DNA from: Collybiopsis luxurians FD-317 M1
Lineage: Eukaryota > Basidiomycota > Agaricomycetes > Agaricales > Omphalotaceae
Assembly (NCBI GenBank): GCA_000827265.1
Contig: KN834752.1
Location: 434,001 to 498,000, forward strand
Direction: 5' to 3'
DNA: 64,000 nucleotides
Position 1 is the stretch's first letter, and each line of letters opens with the position of its first letter. Positions 21,192 to 33,091 of the stretch are shown one piece after another. Made by a program: the position numbers and the translations under genes. The notes under the pieces were generated by a model that was given only the letters and a program-made list of their open reading frames with translations, was not told the origin of the DNA and made no database searches.

Positions 21192-21667
21192 ATACAAACC
21201 GTGGACATGCCTCAGGGCACTCTTTTCCGCCTTGATCGTCGGGAAGGCACCATCCGTGGTAGACTGCTTGGTGAATGTACAGTGGGCGGCAACACCGAAG
21301 ACGGCTTCGACCAGAAGTAAGATGACGACCGAGAGACCCAAGTCGTGATGTGGATCCTTCTTCGGACCAACAAACTGACTTCCGTTGCCGCCGCTGGCAA
21401 CGGCGACGGTGCTCAAGATGAAGAAAAGAATGGTACAAGCGACGGTGAGAGCCTGAAGGATGACGTGAGCTTTAAACCACCAAGCCCTCGAGCGGAAGTA
21501 GCGCGCGACGAGAATGGCGGCTGGGACGGTGATAAGCGTTGTAATCGACGCAAAGACCGCTAAGGAAAAATCTCAGTAGTGAGTGCAGAGCCTTGGGCAT
21601 CCAACGTACCATGGGCAATGATCATTTTGTCATGGTAATCGAAACCTGACGGTTTAGCGTCAGCCAT
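20952..21667 (-). CDS. Cytochrome b561-like integral membrane protein
   Basis: ATG 21667 begins a short exon (MADAKPSGFDYHDKMIIAH). One intron (donor GTACGT, acceptor CCTTAG near 21561) joins it to a second exon ending KDKMSSI at 20952; total ~220 residues. Five or so hydrophobic helices are visible: ASITTLITVPAAILVARYF, HVILQALTVACTILFFILS, LGLSVVILLLVEAVFGVAA, GLYGVFIAAFLYAGV and IQIAFWVIFSLEVAAYVV. Histidines in MIIAH, FKAHVIL, DPHHDLG and RHVHG sit where b561 domains place heme ligands. Such proteins move electrons across membranes from ascorbate-like donors or reduce ferric iron; the donor here is unknown. The 3-prime end is part of repeat B, and a broken copy lies 3.6 kb to the left. 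Confidence 0.75.
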
Positions 21668-23273
21668 GGTGAGTAGCGTAGCGAGGGTTAGAGAGGACAA
21701 GGAAAGGTTTTTTCCCTGGGTTAACACTAGGAATACGGTACGTTTTATTCTATCCGATAAAATAAATTCTCGCCTCTACCGATCAGGTCCAATATTGTGC
21801 TGTACGTACATACATGGGACAGATCTTACATATCGAGTAGACAGCTTGCCTTCTTTCGTTCAGTCATACTGCCGAAGGATCAAAGAATTGCGTACCCATC
21901 TGGACTTGACTTTTCTAAGTGTTAGCTTGGTGTCGGAGTAAGCGCATGAGTCAGTAGCAATGGAATAGGTTGAGAAATTGATTCATGTTTTACTTGTATC
22001 TACAGACACTCGGCATTCATGTTGAGGAATTAACGCATAACGGAGAAGATCTTTGACAAGTCAAAGACCCACTACTTGCTCGGCCATATCGCGAGTTTCT
22101 CATCTTATCAGATTGACTTATCGCTATCGCTATCATGGGAGTAAGTTTTCAAATCTAGCAACCAACTAGTGGCTAACCTGGTCCGAACAGTTTACTCGCT
22201 ATAAATAATGGACTTCTGGATGCCGTCTTGTGCCTTATCAGGTTCGGACTTCTCCGGTACCGCCCGATTTCCGTACAACAGATACAACTCGCGATCAATG
22301 AAGGTGCCAGAATAGTCCATATAGAGCTTGAGATTCGTCCGAGTTCTGTTATAATAACCCGCAAATTCATTCTATCTAGCACGAGGTCACTGTAAGAATG
22401 TTCCTCGGAGTCGAAATAGTCTCAATGAGGCATATGCATTGTAAGTACCTGCACAGACATTTAAGTACTTGCGCAGACATGGCATTGAATCGACTCGAAG
22501 GTTTTTCGGATGTGATGCATCCAAGCTTAACGTAAATACAATCCTATCGGGACACCGGTATCATCAGCATGCGTGTAATGGGGAGCCTGAGATGTCAGCG
22601 GAAAAGTACGACGGAAGGCAAGTTCATTCCTGCCAAACTGTATTCGTAGATGGCCAGACAATTTTTCTGATCGATTACGATGTTCCAGGGCTTTTGTGCA
22701 TGCTTCTACCATTTTTGCCGGTATAAGTATGAAGCAGGCAGAATGAAGCAGTTGTTTGCAGCGCCATCCGGCTTTTCAGAATTCCAGGCTCTCTTCTTTC
22801 AAGTATCTCATCCTGGTATCGTCCTGGAGTCGTGCTTCACTATCATGAACCAGTTTCTTGGAGGATTGAGAGCCTGTATGCACTATTACAACCATTTTGA
22901 TTCTGTCCAATCAATGCCTCGAGAGGTCTCGATTCCGTAGTGGGAAGTTGCAAAAAAAAAAAACCAAAAAGTAGGCCAACCCTTATGGTGCATACACTGT
23001 CGCGTTCTCGAGAACCCAATGAAAACTGCGAGTGCCGGAGACATGAGATCAGATAACAATTGCTTTGACCGGCGGCAGGGTTCTGTATCGTAGGGTCTTC
23101 CTGTCGTCACTTGATCTGAATATTATGGATCGGGGTATACCTCTGACAAACTCATTAGCCCGTAGGGCATCTGAAGCTTTTTGGGAGGTTGCCCGCGGAC
23201 AAGGCACTTCACAAGATTTTTGTGGTCTCAATAAGGGGACAGATCTGAACACCCTGTGGTCCTCCTTAAATAA
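21668..23273. other. Gene-poor 1.6-kb stretch before the tRNA
   Basis: Only short, uncharacteristic open frames occur. An imperfect doubling of ~20 bp (GTACCTGCACAGACAT versus GTACTTGCGCAGACAT) lies at ~22446-22481. A plus-strand frame around 22198-22390 is open for ~60 residues but has no start or family signature. No transposon remnant was recognised. Confidence 0.4.
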
Positions 23274-23372
23274 GCTTCCTTAGCTCAGTCGGTAGAGCGC
23301 GAGTCTCATAGTATGAGGAGTTTACGGTACTCTTTAATCTCGAGGTCGCAAGTTCGAGCCTTGCAGGGAGCA
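23274..23372 (+). tRNA. Elongator tRNA-Met (anticodon CAU) with a 26-nt intron
   Basis: The acceptor GCTTCCT pairs with AGGGAGC, followed by discriminator A. The D arm is GCTC/GAGC. The anticodon CAT is at 23307-23309. A T-arm with TTCGAGC lies in the 3-prime half. The intron occupies 23311-23336, one base after the anticodon, the canonical tRNA splicing position. Removing it leaves 73 nt with anticodon loop CTCATAA. U31 opposite U39 is also found in yeast elongator tRNA-Met. Confidence 0.92.
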
Positions 23373-23744
23373 TAGACTTTGATATGTTCATCTTTTTTCT
23401 TTTTTTCATGTTTCGTTAGATAAATTTCGTATATCATTATCTGTCGTACAAATTAAGGCAAAACGAGGGTGAGTATATCAAATGGATGAATGCAAGAAAC
23501 AGTTGACTAAGATGGTTAGGTTGAAGAAAAATATATGAAATAAGCATTAATACGACGACTTGTGCGTGTGGAAGCGTGTGGAAGGAATGTCGAGATATAT
23601 AGATGATGACAAAAGTAGAAAAAAACACAGTCCATGGTTAACGAGTACACAAGTACACACAACACCAAGGGAAATAATAAGTGGAGAGGTAAATAGGTAC
23701 TTTTACAAAGATGAATTCTACTATTTCTTAGCTCCTTTCGCCCA
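23373..23744. other. Intergenic: tRNA terminator and 3-prime flank of the CCCH gene
   Basis: A T-rich run directly after the tRNA (about 23391-23410) fits an RNA polymerase III terminator. The rest is the downstream flank of the minus-strand CCCH gene and has no gene. Confidence 0.5.
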
Positions 23745-26482
23745 TTAAGGTTCTTCATCCATATCAAACAAATCGTCACCGGTGCTCGTGTTACGAGCCG
23801 CTGCAGCAGGCATCGTCTTTTGCGGCGTCCCGGAGCTGGAAGTTGAATGTGAAGCAGCAGCTCCGGCATACGATAACGGGGTAGATGGTTGGTTTGACGC
23901 AGCCTGAGGTGTGAAGGAAAGCTTGGACAGCATCGTATCAAGCTCAGACGAGCTGGTAGCCGCTGGTCCAGTAGTACCAGTTCCTGGAGCACCGAAGGTC
24001 GCATTAAGCAGGTTATACTGTGCCTGAGATTGTGGTGGCAAGTTCTGTTGCGACTGGCCCTGCTGTCCTGGAATTTGCTGTTGGTAATTCCCGTACTGCT
24101 GTTGCCCATACAACCCTGTCCCGGAACCAGAACCGCTAATCCCTAGGCCAGGCGGAACTTGAGGCTGCGACTGTGGCTGTTGACTAGGCATACGATTCGT
24201 ACCATAGGGTCCACTGTAAAAGCCGAGTCCCCCGAGACCAGGAGACAATCCCGCACTTCCTGCAGGGGGACTACCGACCGAACTCAAGGATCCAACTTGC
24301 ATCGAAGTTTTGGCGTGTATCCTCGACAGTCCAGCAGCAAGACCTTGCGGGAGACTTTGACCAGGCGCGTGGTTTTGGAGCGCCGCTCTGGTCGAAGGAG
24401 AGACTGCCGCTTCCATACCATTGATACCCCCCAAACCGATGCTGGTCAATCCCATGCTTCGTTCCATGCTTCCTATTCCACCAATATCTCGTGAGGCACT
24501 AATTCCGCTGACACCGAACGCACCAGCTGTGGTAGGACCAACAGTGTCTTTCCGAGGAGTTCCGTATGCCATCCCGCCACCACTGGGAGACGTTCCAGGC
24601 ATTCCTGCACTGGTGGTCATCCGGCTGGTAGTAAGAATACCACTACTAACGCTCCTCTGTGCAGTCCCAGCTGCATTGGCGGTAGTAGCAGCTTCGCGCT
24701 CCCTCTTGGCCTTGATATACGCCGAACCGAAACCGTATCCGGGAAGGAATGCCGCGCTCGCATTACTGGGGTTCAAACCAGCCATTCCGAGAGCGGCCGA
24801 ATTGGGCGAACCACCACCAGTATATGGATAGTAGTCATCCGCAGCGAGACGGCCAGAGGAGGTGAAGGACCCAGGAGTACCGTTTCCAATGCGACGCGGA
24901 GGAGAAGTAGCAAGACCACCTGTGGAAAGGGAGGATGGTCCAGTAAAGGAGGAAGATATATTGTTATTCGAATTAGGGCTTGGAATAGGCTGGTCCTGAT
25001 TTGCCCAGAGATGGCTAATATCACTCATTGGGACGGAACGCGAGTAACGATGCCCTGGTGTGCTGCCTCCCGGTGTGGAACTGCCATCGGCGCGAGAAGC
25101 AAGAGGGACGCCGAGAGTGCGGCGAGCACTAAAGCTTTGGGGCGACGTAAGCCCGTTATGTGTATCCTGTTGAGAAGACGAATTGCCTCGCGACAACCTA
25201 CGTTTACGTTCTTCAGGGGTGAGCAGCTCGGTTAAAGAGCTAGGAAGAAATTCATCTAAATTGTCGAGATCCTCCGTGCCATCTTCGATCACTACAGCAG
25301 AAGTAGAAATCGCGCCACGACCAGGCCCGTTGCCCAGATATTCGTCATATTCAAAGGTCAGATCGAAGTCCTTGCCTCCTGGCTGCGTACCAGAAGAGAC
25401 TGGGGTATTCGGGGTGTGTGGCTGAATGCCATTTAACGGACGTAAGAGGGCAGAAGGCAATGAGGGTAAAGAGCCAATATCAGACCCGTTACCCAAACTA
25501 CCCCAGGACGGGTTTTTGCCACCAGGAATGCCGGCACCAAGAGCGAGGCCTCCGGAGTTACCTGAAGAGGAGGAACGATTCATACTGAGTCCTGGGCGCG
25601 TTGTACTACTGACGGTACCCGGTCCAGTAGGGTTACGAAGGATAGATTGCTTGTAAGGTGATATAGAAAGGATATTGTTGGTTGGTGTTCCTGGAGAAGC
25701 GCTAGCAGTTTCAAGGTTTCTCGGGGGAGATCCGATAGGACCAAAGTCCTTCATTGGCGAAGAGGATGTTGTTGTATCCACGTTCGACTCGGGTTTAGAT
25801 TGCTGCTGCTTTACGCTGATAGCCGGAGCAGTAGGTAACTTGTCGGGTTCAAGAGCGCTGAATGATGCGAAGTCCGTATCGTTCAGAGCGGGCGCAGGTG
25901 CGGAAGGAGAAATGGAGGCTTTGAGCGATTTGAGAGACATTGTAGGAGGTCGGGCTGTAGCTGATAATAAGCCAACTGGCGAAGAAGAAGAAATAGGGAA
26001 AATGACCTTGCTGAGCGTCCCTTCGCCGCCCCTTTCCCTCTCTACTCTCCCTACTCTCCCTGCCCTCTTTGCCCTCTTTAATCTCTTTGCCCTCTTTTCC
26101 TGCCTGTGCCTGCTGCTGTGCCAATTTTTTGTTTTTCCTGTCCATGCTCATACTCTGGCCAGGCAATACATGTGCGAGAGCACATTTGTGGCCAAACTTG
26201 CAGTTGTTGCCTTTTACGAACCAAGCACAAACATCTTTTTGAGCTCCCGAAGTGACAGCGGTGTGGGAGAAGGGACAAGAAGAGCCTGCAGTGCAGGAAC
26301 CAACTTTGAAGAATTTGCAGGGAACATGGGAGAGATCCTTGGCTGGAAGGATGAGCGTCAGAGAAAGAATCTATTTTCAATGAGAGAAAAAAAAAATGGC
26401 AATAGATACTTTTGGCTGCAGCATTGGAGCCCCCCGGCGACTTTTTAATCTTCTCGTCTCTGTCTTCGTCGACTGAAGGCAT
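23745..26482 (-). CDS. CCCH zinc-finger RNA-binding protein (Cps3/Lee1-like)
   Basis: A short first exon from ATG 26482 (MPSVDEDRDEKIKK..) is joined by an intron ending ~26344 to two C-x7-C-x5-C-x3-H fingers: CKFFKVGSCTAGSSCPFSH and CAWFVKGNCKFGHKCALAH. A Lys/Glu/Gly-rich linker follows, then one exon of ~730 residues. That exon is Ser/Gly/Pro/Gln-rich and disordered, with conserved islands DLTFEYDEYLG, LDEFLPSSLTELLTPEERKR and SDISHLWAN near the middle and DDLFDMDEEP at the end. CCCH fingers of this spacing usually bind AU-rich RNA. The two islands fit a known fungal CCCH family of unclear role. The join near 26000 (either a 31-nt intron or a frame change after DAQQ) is the weakest part of the model. 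Confidence 0.75.
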
Positions 26483-28660
26483 GGTAGGAAGTTATAGATG
26501 ATCCGGCGAAAATTTTGATTGCAGGAAGAGAAAAATGGTTGTAGAGTGAGGATACCTGAGTTCGTTCCTATTCGATGGAGCAGCAAGCAAGCAAAAGATT
26601 GATACTGGGCAATGCTAGGAACAATCCAAAGGCGGAGGCTATATAAGGTGCAGTGGAGATCGCAGTAAGCTAAACTCGTCGTTCACTGCTCTGACGCCCA
26701 ATGCCTCATGTCAGCGTATGACTCAGCGCTTCTAGGCGTCTACTAGCTGTCGCTGAGTACTTAGCCGAAGCTTGACAATTAAATACTGCTCTCCTGGGCA
26801 GAGTATGATATTTGAGCTCGAAAAACCCGTGTCCCAGTTGGCTAAGAAGCCCGACATTACAGTAAGAACCTCCTACCACCATCGCCAATGTGATAGACGA
26901 CAATTGGAGTCCTTTTGGCGTTTCGATTTGTTTAAGACCTTGAGCTGAATGAAAAGGGCTAATAGTCATCGTGTCGTGCGCAATCCACAATCTCAAGATG
27001 CTTTAGAACGACCACTGGCTTGATAACTTGTGCCTATTAGTATTGGTTCCGAGTCATTCTCCATCTAATCGAATTCTGATTACTGACTATGGATTTGGAG
27101 GGGGGGGGATGTTAACGAAGATGCAGATTTTGCGGTATGAGTTATTCTTGTGATTGCATTCAGAAAATCAAAGCGATTCAAGAGATATTTTTGACCTTCA
27201 TATACTGGTCATGTCCACCACGCCATATATAGTGCCCGCAACTGTACTTGCTGACTCGGGCGTTGTTTTCGGTAGGCGCCTCAGTTCATTACATTTCAAA
27301 ATTTCGTCAGCATTGCCAGGGTCTTGCTTCCCGTCTCTGGTTTGCGGTGTGAAAGAGTAAAACTATCAGATTTCCCAGAAACTCCCCTTGTCCAGAGCCT
27401 TATTCTTCGATCTTTGGAGAGACGTTCTTTTTGCGTGTGTAGTACAGTTAGCTTCCAGCGATGAATCGTGCGTCAAATGCGAGAGTGTTTGCGCTCGATG
27501 GAGCCCATCGAGGAGTTGTTGGAAGTTATTGAGATGGCAGCAATGGAGATTGTATAGGGACGGAGCAAGTCCGGAAAATAATCGCCTTAGCTGATCTGAA
27601 TGTCTGGAAATATTCCTTTTCCGTCATACACACTCGGTTCTATCCAGGAGATGTAAGTTTGAACGGATGGTTTGGTGGATTCGAAGTCGAGCTGCATCAC
27701 TAAATCACTCCTGAGGCTGCAAAATATGATTTTGAACAATGTCCAATGGATGTTGCTCCAGCCTCTTCGCTTGTATGGACGAGAAATACCTCTCTTGTTA
27801 ACGTTGTGACTACTTCCGTGAATGAAGTATCACGTTATCGGAGGTGTTGGCGCCATCAAAAGCTGTCTTGGAAATGTTGAGTCTTGTGCTACGTGCATCC
27901 TGTACTTTCGCTGATCCACGCTTTCTCGGTAAATCATGACGGACTCTCATGCATTTTCTCAGAGCAAGGCGCCGCCAAGATCGTAGCAGCATTTTGCTCG
28001 TTAGCCGATGAAAAATTTCTAATAATTTGAAAACAGTCCTTCCAAAACCACGAACAGCGCTCACAGGGAATCATGAAATACGCGGTGCGTGCTTGGTATC
28101 GAGTCGATAATTCGTTCATCTGCGACTACATTACCCGGAATAGAAAGCTTCTGAATTTTCTAAACTATTTCCTTCCCATACGAAGACGTATGTAGATTAG
28201 GATGGGAAGCTCATTGTCATAGTAATCATTACTTCTCAACTTCACCGGAAGCGTCGCGAACCCTCTTATACTCATCAAGCCCCAGAGCTATGGTCAGAAC
28301 GACCTTATGCATCGAAAGCTAGTTTGCTTCTATTCTCATATCCTCTTCGATTTTCTCATCAAATTATTCATAGCTGCTGAGGTCCCGAACTCAAATTAAC
28401 TGATGGAAAGACGCGTTCTGATCTTTCGGCGATTCCTTATAGAGTCAGAATGACATGATGGCGTATATGTAGTACTTTTCTGAGATGGCAATCTCGGCGA
28501 ATGAACGGGTGTAATCTTTCGTTTCCGTTCCGACAATTATTCTGTACACCATGCCGTTCCTCATTCCCAGCTCTTCAATATATAGTAGCCGTTCCACGCG
28601 CGCGGTTGTTGGTTTCCTCACGTTTTCAGGCTCTCTGTGTTTTCCGACAGTCTTCTCGGT
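26483..28660. other. 2.2-kb gene-poor stretch
   Basis: This is the upstream flank of two divergent genes. The frames at 26706-26996, 27154-27594 and 27810-28119 have no recognisable family features and no consistent exon joins. A decayed gene at ~27,500-28,100 is possible but cannot be supported. Confidence 0.4.
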
Positions 28661-30682
28661 ATGCAAACTCCAATCACCGTCGACAATACGCTTGGGGCCC
28701 TCCTCGTCGGCTTTGCGGTATCGTGTTGTCTTCTTGGCATTGTTCTAGCCCAAGCTGCTTCGTATTTTTCTCGATATCATGCAGACAAATCTGTCTACAA
28801 AGTGCTGGTAGGCCTAAATTCGATTTGCCTCATTATTGTCCCTCACCGACGCTCGATTCTGTAGGTAGTCGGCATTCTGTCAGTACGTTTGTACAGTTGC
28901 AGGGAAATTTGTGGCTGATGCTGCCTCTTCACAATTGTTCAGGATCTGCGAGCTAATTGATCAAGCACTCATCGGTCATGCTTCCTACTTCTACATCATA
29001 GTGAATTTCTCAAACGTGCTCGCTTTATTGGAGGACTCGGTCACTTGGTAAAAAGCACTTCTGCTGTCTTTTCGGGCACTCCGCTGACTTTCGTGTCCTC
29101 AAGGTCGTTCATTGTAAGTAGTTCATATCCTAGAGTATGATCTAAATTGTCAACTTTGGAATGCACGCTAGTTACAGCAGACGCTTGGGGTATGTTTTTG
29201 ATCTGGGACAGCAGAACTGATAGATGAACAACTCTCAGTCCATCGTAGGATCGGCAGTGACCTCGTACATATCTCACTTTTATTTGGATCACTATAAGGT
29301 ACTGACTCAGTTCGCTTACCTCTCACTGTCTGTCGTTTAGGTGTTACGCGATCCGTGTCTGGCGGTGTAGGTTTTTTTTTCTTCAAATTCTTCTAGCGGC
29401 ACGTGAAAACGCCATTGATCACCTACATAGTTAGTGGGAAGAATTGGCTCATTAGCGGGTTTTTGGTGAGTACTAATTTGATCAATATATCGTAAAAATA
29501 ACAGAGAAAGATACTGATTCCATTGCAGGTTTCGTTGTCACTAGCCCATCTTGGTAAACATCTTTGCATATCAAAGTATTCTACTGATCTGACAAGTTAA
29601 CGGTACTGGCGCAACGTAACCGCTTTCTATTAGCCTGCTCTATCGGTTCGTAAGACCCTCAAATAACATTTACCTTTGAAATTGACAGTCGGCTTTTTCC
29701 CGTAGTTTTCACGGTCCAAGCGTGAGTCTTGATAGCTTCTTTGTTTACCTCTTCTCAATTATGTTCTAACCGGAAAACAGGTTCCAACTTCCTACTGTTA
29801 GTTCGGTGGCGGGTTTAAAGGTAGATCTCTTTTGCCTCTAGAAGTGTAATCTGCATCAGTGAGCACAGGTTATAGGTACAGCAGCTTTAGCTATAGGTGC
29901 AGCATCAGATATCTTCACAGCGGCAATTTTATGCTACTTCTTGAGAAAGTTACGAACAGGCCAAAAGCAGTAAGTAATCTTTGACGGACATTTAACTAGA
30001 CCATTTTGAACACTCTTGCCTTAGCTCGGACTCTATAGTCGCTAATCTGATGATATATGCTGTTGGTACTGGTGGCGTTACCAGGTTAGTATGTAGCGTC
30101 TGATTGGTGGATGCATAATGCTCATCAAACCATCTGTAGCGTCGTCAGCATTAGTTGTTTGATCTTGGTAGGCTGTCTAATCATTCTAAGGCTTTGATTT
30201 GAATCTATCTCCGTGTCCCTAGTTCAACTTGATGCCTTCTAATCTCGTTTTCATCGCCGTGTATTTTGTTCTTAGTAAAGGTGAGCATTCATCTTCTCGA
30301 ATAAGCAGATTACTTGACACTCGCTGCAGTCTATGCAATATCCTTCATGGCGACGTAGGTGTTTCTCTTCATGAAGCTGTATATCTCACAATCCGTTGAT
30401 ATATACAGACTAAATACACGCCGAGCAGTCAGAGGCAAAGGCACGGATCGACAAAACGTCTCTACTGAACTCAGTGGAATTTCCATACCATTGAGCTCGA
30501 GCCTGCCGTTGAATTCAAGAGGCACGGCGCGCTCACCGCTCTACCAGACACACTTCAGACAGAGGCCAGATGCTTGGCCAATAGTGACGGTGGGTGCAAG
30601 TATTCGCTTCATCCAAATGTATGGCGGCTGGTCTGATATGCAATTATGCAATTTAAGGAGAGCCAGGAAGAGTTCAATATGA
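28661..30682 (+). CDS. DUF6534-type seven-helix membrane protein
   Basis: ATG 28661 starts MQTPITVDNTLGALLVGFA, a classic opening of the agaricomycete DUF6534 family. Following exons give the next helices: CELIDQALIGHASYFYIIVN, then the loop with TPLTFVSSRSF, later AALAIGAASDIFTAAILCYF and SSDSIVANLMIYAVGTGGV. Next comes FNLMPSNLVFIAVYFVLSK, and the family-typical ending MATLNTRRAVRGKG. About nine exons of 60-200 bp are needed. The cytoplasmic tail is Ser/Thr/Arg-rich. The family is expanded in mushroom genomes and is predicted to be a seven-transmembrane membrane protein with unknown ligand. Exon ends around 28816-28950 are ambiguous because two acceptors are possible. Confidence 0.75.
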
Positions 30683-31161
30683 TAATAGCAAAGTAAAATG
30701 CCAATATCCTAGAAGGAGGGCTTTAGGACTCTGGCTGTAAAGCCGGTAGTCGCGTATATATTTCTTCTAAATTTTGAACCGGATGAATGTGAAATAAATA
30801 GCGTACAATATACCCAATACATGTATATTATGTAAATGTAGTAGAATTCCGTAGGTCAAGTGTTTTTACTGAGCTCTCGGATGAGAATCGTAGCCTTTGG
30901 ACGGAGAATTTCCACTATTAGAGTTTAAGCGCCCAGGAACATGAATCTTTATGATATAGGCGCTTCACTGCCTTCAAAGCCAAGGTGGAGCTTGAGGCTT
31001 GGTTTATCGATGACCTCGGTCTCCCAACAGCTTTTCGTCCTCTTTTGTATTATCTGCCCCTTTGGAGACATGTGTTTATAATGTAAGCGGTTCCTCGTTG
31101 CTTCCGATATATAAGTTCAGCAATTTTCGCTGTAGCTTCGCATCATGCCCAGAATCCTCCA
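30683..31161. other. Intergenic, no gene seen
   Basis: This lies between two plus-strand membrane-protein genes. It is AT-rich in 30760-30840 and contains no recognisable element. Confidence 0.4.
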
Positions 31162-32978
31162 ATGATTACCCGATATTCATCAATCTTAAGCCTCATCTTC
31201 TTTATACTGTCCATAGCATTGGTTATACATCCGTTATCATTTTCCGTGCCGCTGCCCAGAGTCGGAAAGAGAAAGATATCCTTGAACTTGACCACTGCGC
31301 CTATAATCGCAATTGCCATATTATGGGTTGCACAATGCTTGGGTCCAACGCAAGTACGTGTGGCATTTCCCAATAAAAATAATAGATGTATTTACTCTCT
31401 AGCTCATAGATTCGCGACGGAATTATTGGCACTGGTGGGTTACCATTCTGTTGACTCTAAACGATCTACTCACACTTTCTGATTCAATCAAGATGGGGTC
31501 AAGCCGTATAATATCCTTATTTTATTCTTCTCACTTGCCTACTGTGCTATCACACTAGATATCACTGGTGTTCTTCAATCAGCTGCCTTTTACGTGAGTA
31601 ACAAAGGCGGCTCAAATGGGTGGAAGCTGTATCTGTACTTCTATCTTATGCTCACTCTGTTGAGCATGGTGCTGGGCAACGATCCAGTAATTTTATCAGG
31701 GACTGGTATGTATTCAATTATGATCAGTACTCGTTCTCACTGAGTCAATCATCATTGTCCTCCAAAGCATTCCTGGTCTATTATACGAATGCCACCCGAC
31801 TTGAACCCCTTCCCTGGCTGATATCCGAATTCGCTGCGGCTAATACCGCAAGCATGGTTCTTTTCGTCGGTAATCCGACAAACGTGGTTATATGCGAGGG
31901 ATTCGCAATCAATAATGCCGCGTTCACAGCATATACCATTTTGCCTTTTCTCGCTTGTAATCTCGCATGCTTCTTGGCGCTTGCAGTCCAATTTAGGCGT
32001 GGGCATATCCCTAGGAATCTGCTCGTCACAGAGCAAGTAAATCCTTGGTCAGTGCTTCTGGATCCATTTGGCGCGATAGTAGGTAGTGTCCTACTAGGAT
32101 CGTGCCTGGTGGTGATCATCATAGTCAGCTTCTTCAAAATCGACGTCTGGATGATCAGTTTGCCATTCGCTGTGGCAAAGTTCATCTTTGACTTGGTTTG
32201 GGATCATTATCGTTTTGTACACAACAAGTTACCTCCTCGTAAAATTGGTGATGAACACAGACCTAATCCCGACCTCACGACTTCGACAGAGACTAGGAAT
32301 TCTGTACCAAGTTCTCTTCAGCTCGCAGATGTGGAGGCAAACGCCGATGCTGTTATAGCATCTGCCAAATCAATCTCCACCCCCACATTGACACCGACCT
32401 CTCGGAGTGACTCCGAATTCGAACTCTTTCCCAGCCTACGTTCTGTTGTACGAGAAAGATACACCAAACTCAGTGTTCACTTCCCTACACTCTTCACTGC
32501 TCTTCCTCGCCTACCATTCGGTCTAGTGCCATTCGCATTCTCACAATTCATACTCATCGAGGCTCTCCAACATCAGGGTTGGATTGATGTTTTCGCCCAG
32601 TGGCTCTCCAAAGCTTCGCAGGGCAAGATATACCCGTCCGTATGGTTAGTAGGAACAATCGGTGTCATCATGTGCAACATAGCTGGAACCAACATCGGAG
32701 CGACGATACTCTTGACCAAGGTCGTCAGAGCTGCTCCAGGGTTTGACGAGCGCAGTACTAGAGCGGCAGGAATTGCGCTCGGTGTTGCAAGCAATATCGG
32801 TGCAGTCAGCTTTACTTTTTCTGCGAGCCTGGCGGGTCTGCTATGGCAGACGATCTTGAAGCAAAAGGATATCCGGATAAGCCAAAAGTCATTTGCCCTG
32901 TGGAACTTGTTACCTATCCTTGTGATGACGAGCGTCGGGCTTGCAGTGATATCCGCAGAAATGGCTGTGTTATACTAA
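31162..32978 (+). CDS. ArsB/NhaD-superfamily (citrate-transporter-like domain) ion transporter
   Basis: Four or five exons join cleanly. Exon 1 is 31162-31353 (ending GPTQ), exon 2 starts at 31410 (IRDGIIGT), and exon 3 starts after TCAAG at ~31493 (DGVKPYNILILFFSLAY). Exon 4 begins after the CCAAAG acceptor near 31765 (AFLVYYTNAT) and runs to the stop at 32978. Family motifs are strong: VSNKGGSNG, VLGNDPVILSGT, ISEFAAANTASMVLFVGNPT and, in the second half, NIAGTNIGATILLTK. At least ten hydrophobic helices are visible, with a hydrophilic central loop of ~90 residues (RNSVPSSLQL to ELFPSLRSV). Members move anions such as arsenite or carboxylates, or exchange sodium and protons. Fungal versions are mostly uncharacterised, so the substrate is unknown. 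It acts in a cell or vacuolar membrane. Confidence 0.85.
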
Positions 32979-33091
32979 CTAACTACGGTGTATTATCATA
33001 AACTCAGAATGTAGCCCTAGAGAACAAAGAAACCTGCTATTGTAATTTATATCACTAGACGTTGCTCGTACGATAAACTTGACCATTATAA

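Noticed and set aside
22198..22390. Open plus-strand frame of ~60 residues after a plausible acceptor
   Set aside because: The preceding ATG-GGA donor does not join in the right phase, and no family is recognised.
23745..25940. Plus-strand frames opposite the CCCH gene (for example 24421-24831, 25675-26448)
   Set aside because: They mirror the low-complexity Ser/Gly/Pro codons of the minus-strand exon.
26020..26100. Repeated ctctttgccctc units as a minisatellite
   Set aside because: They encode the Lys/Glu/Gly-rich linker of the CCCH protein and are imperfect; better explained as coding low complexity.
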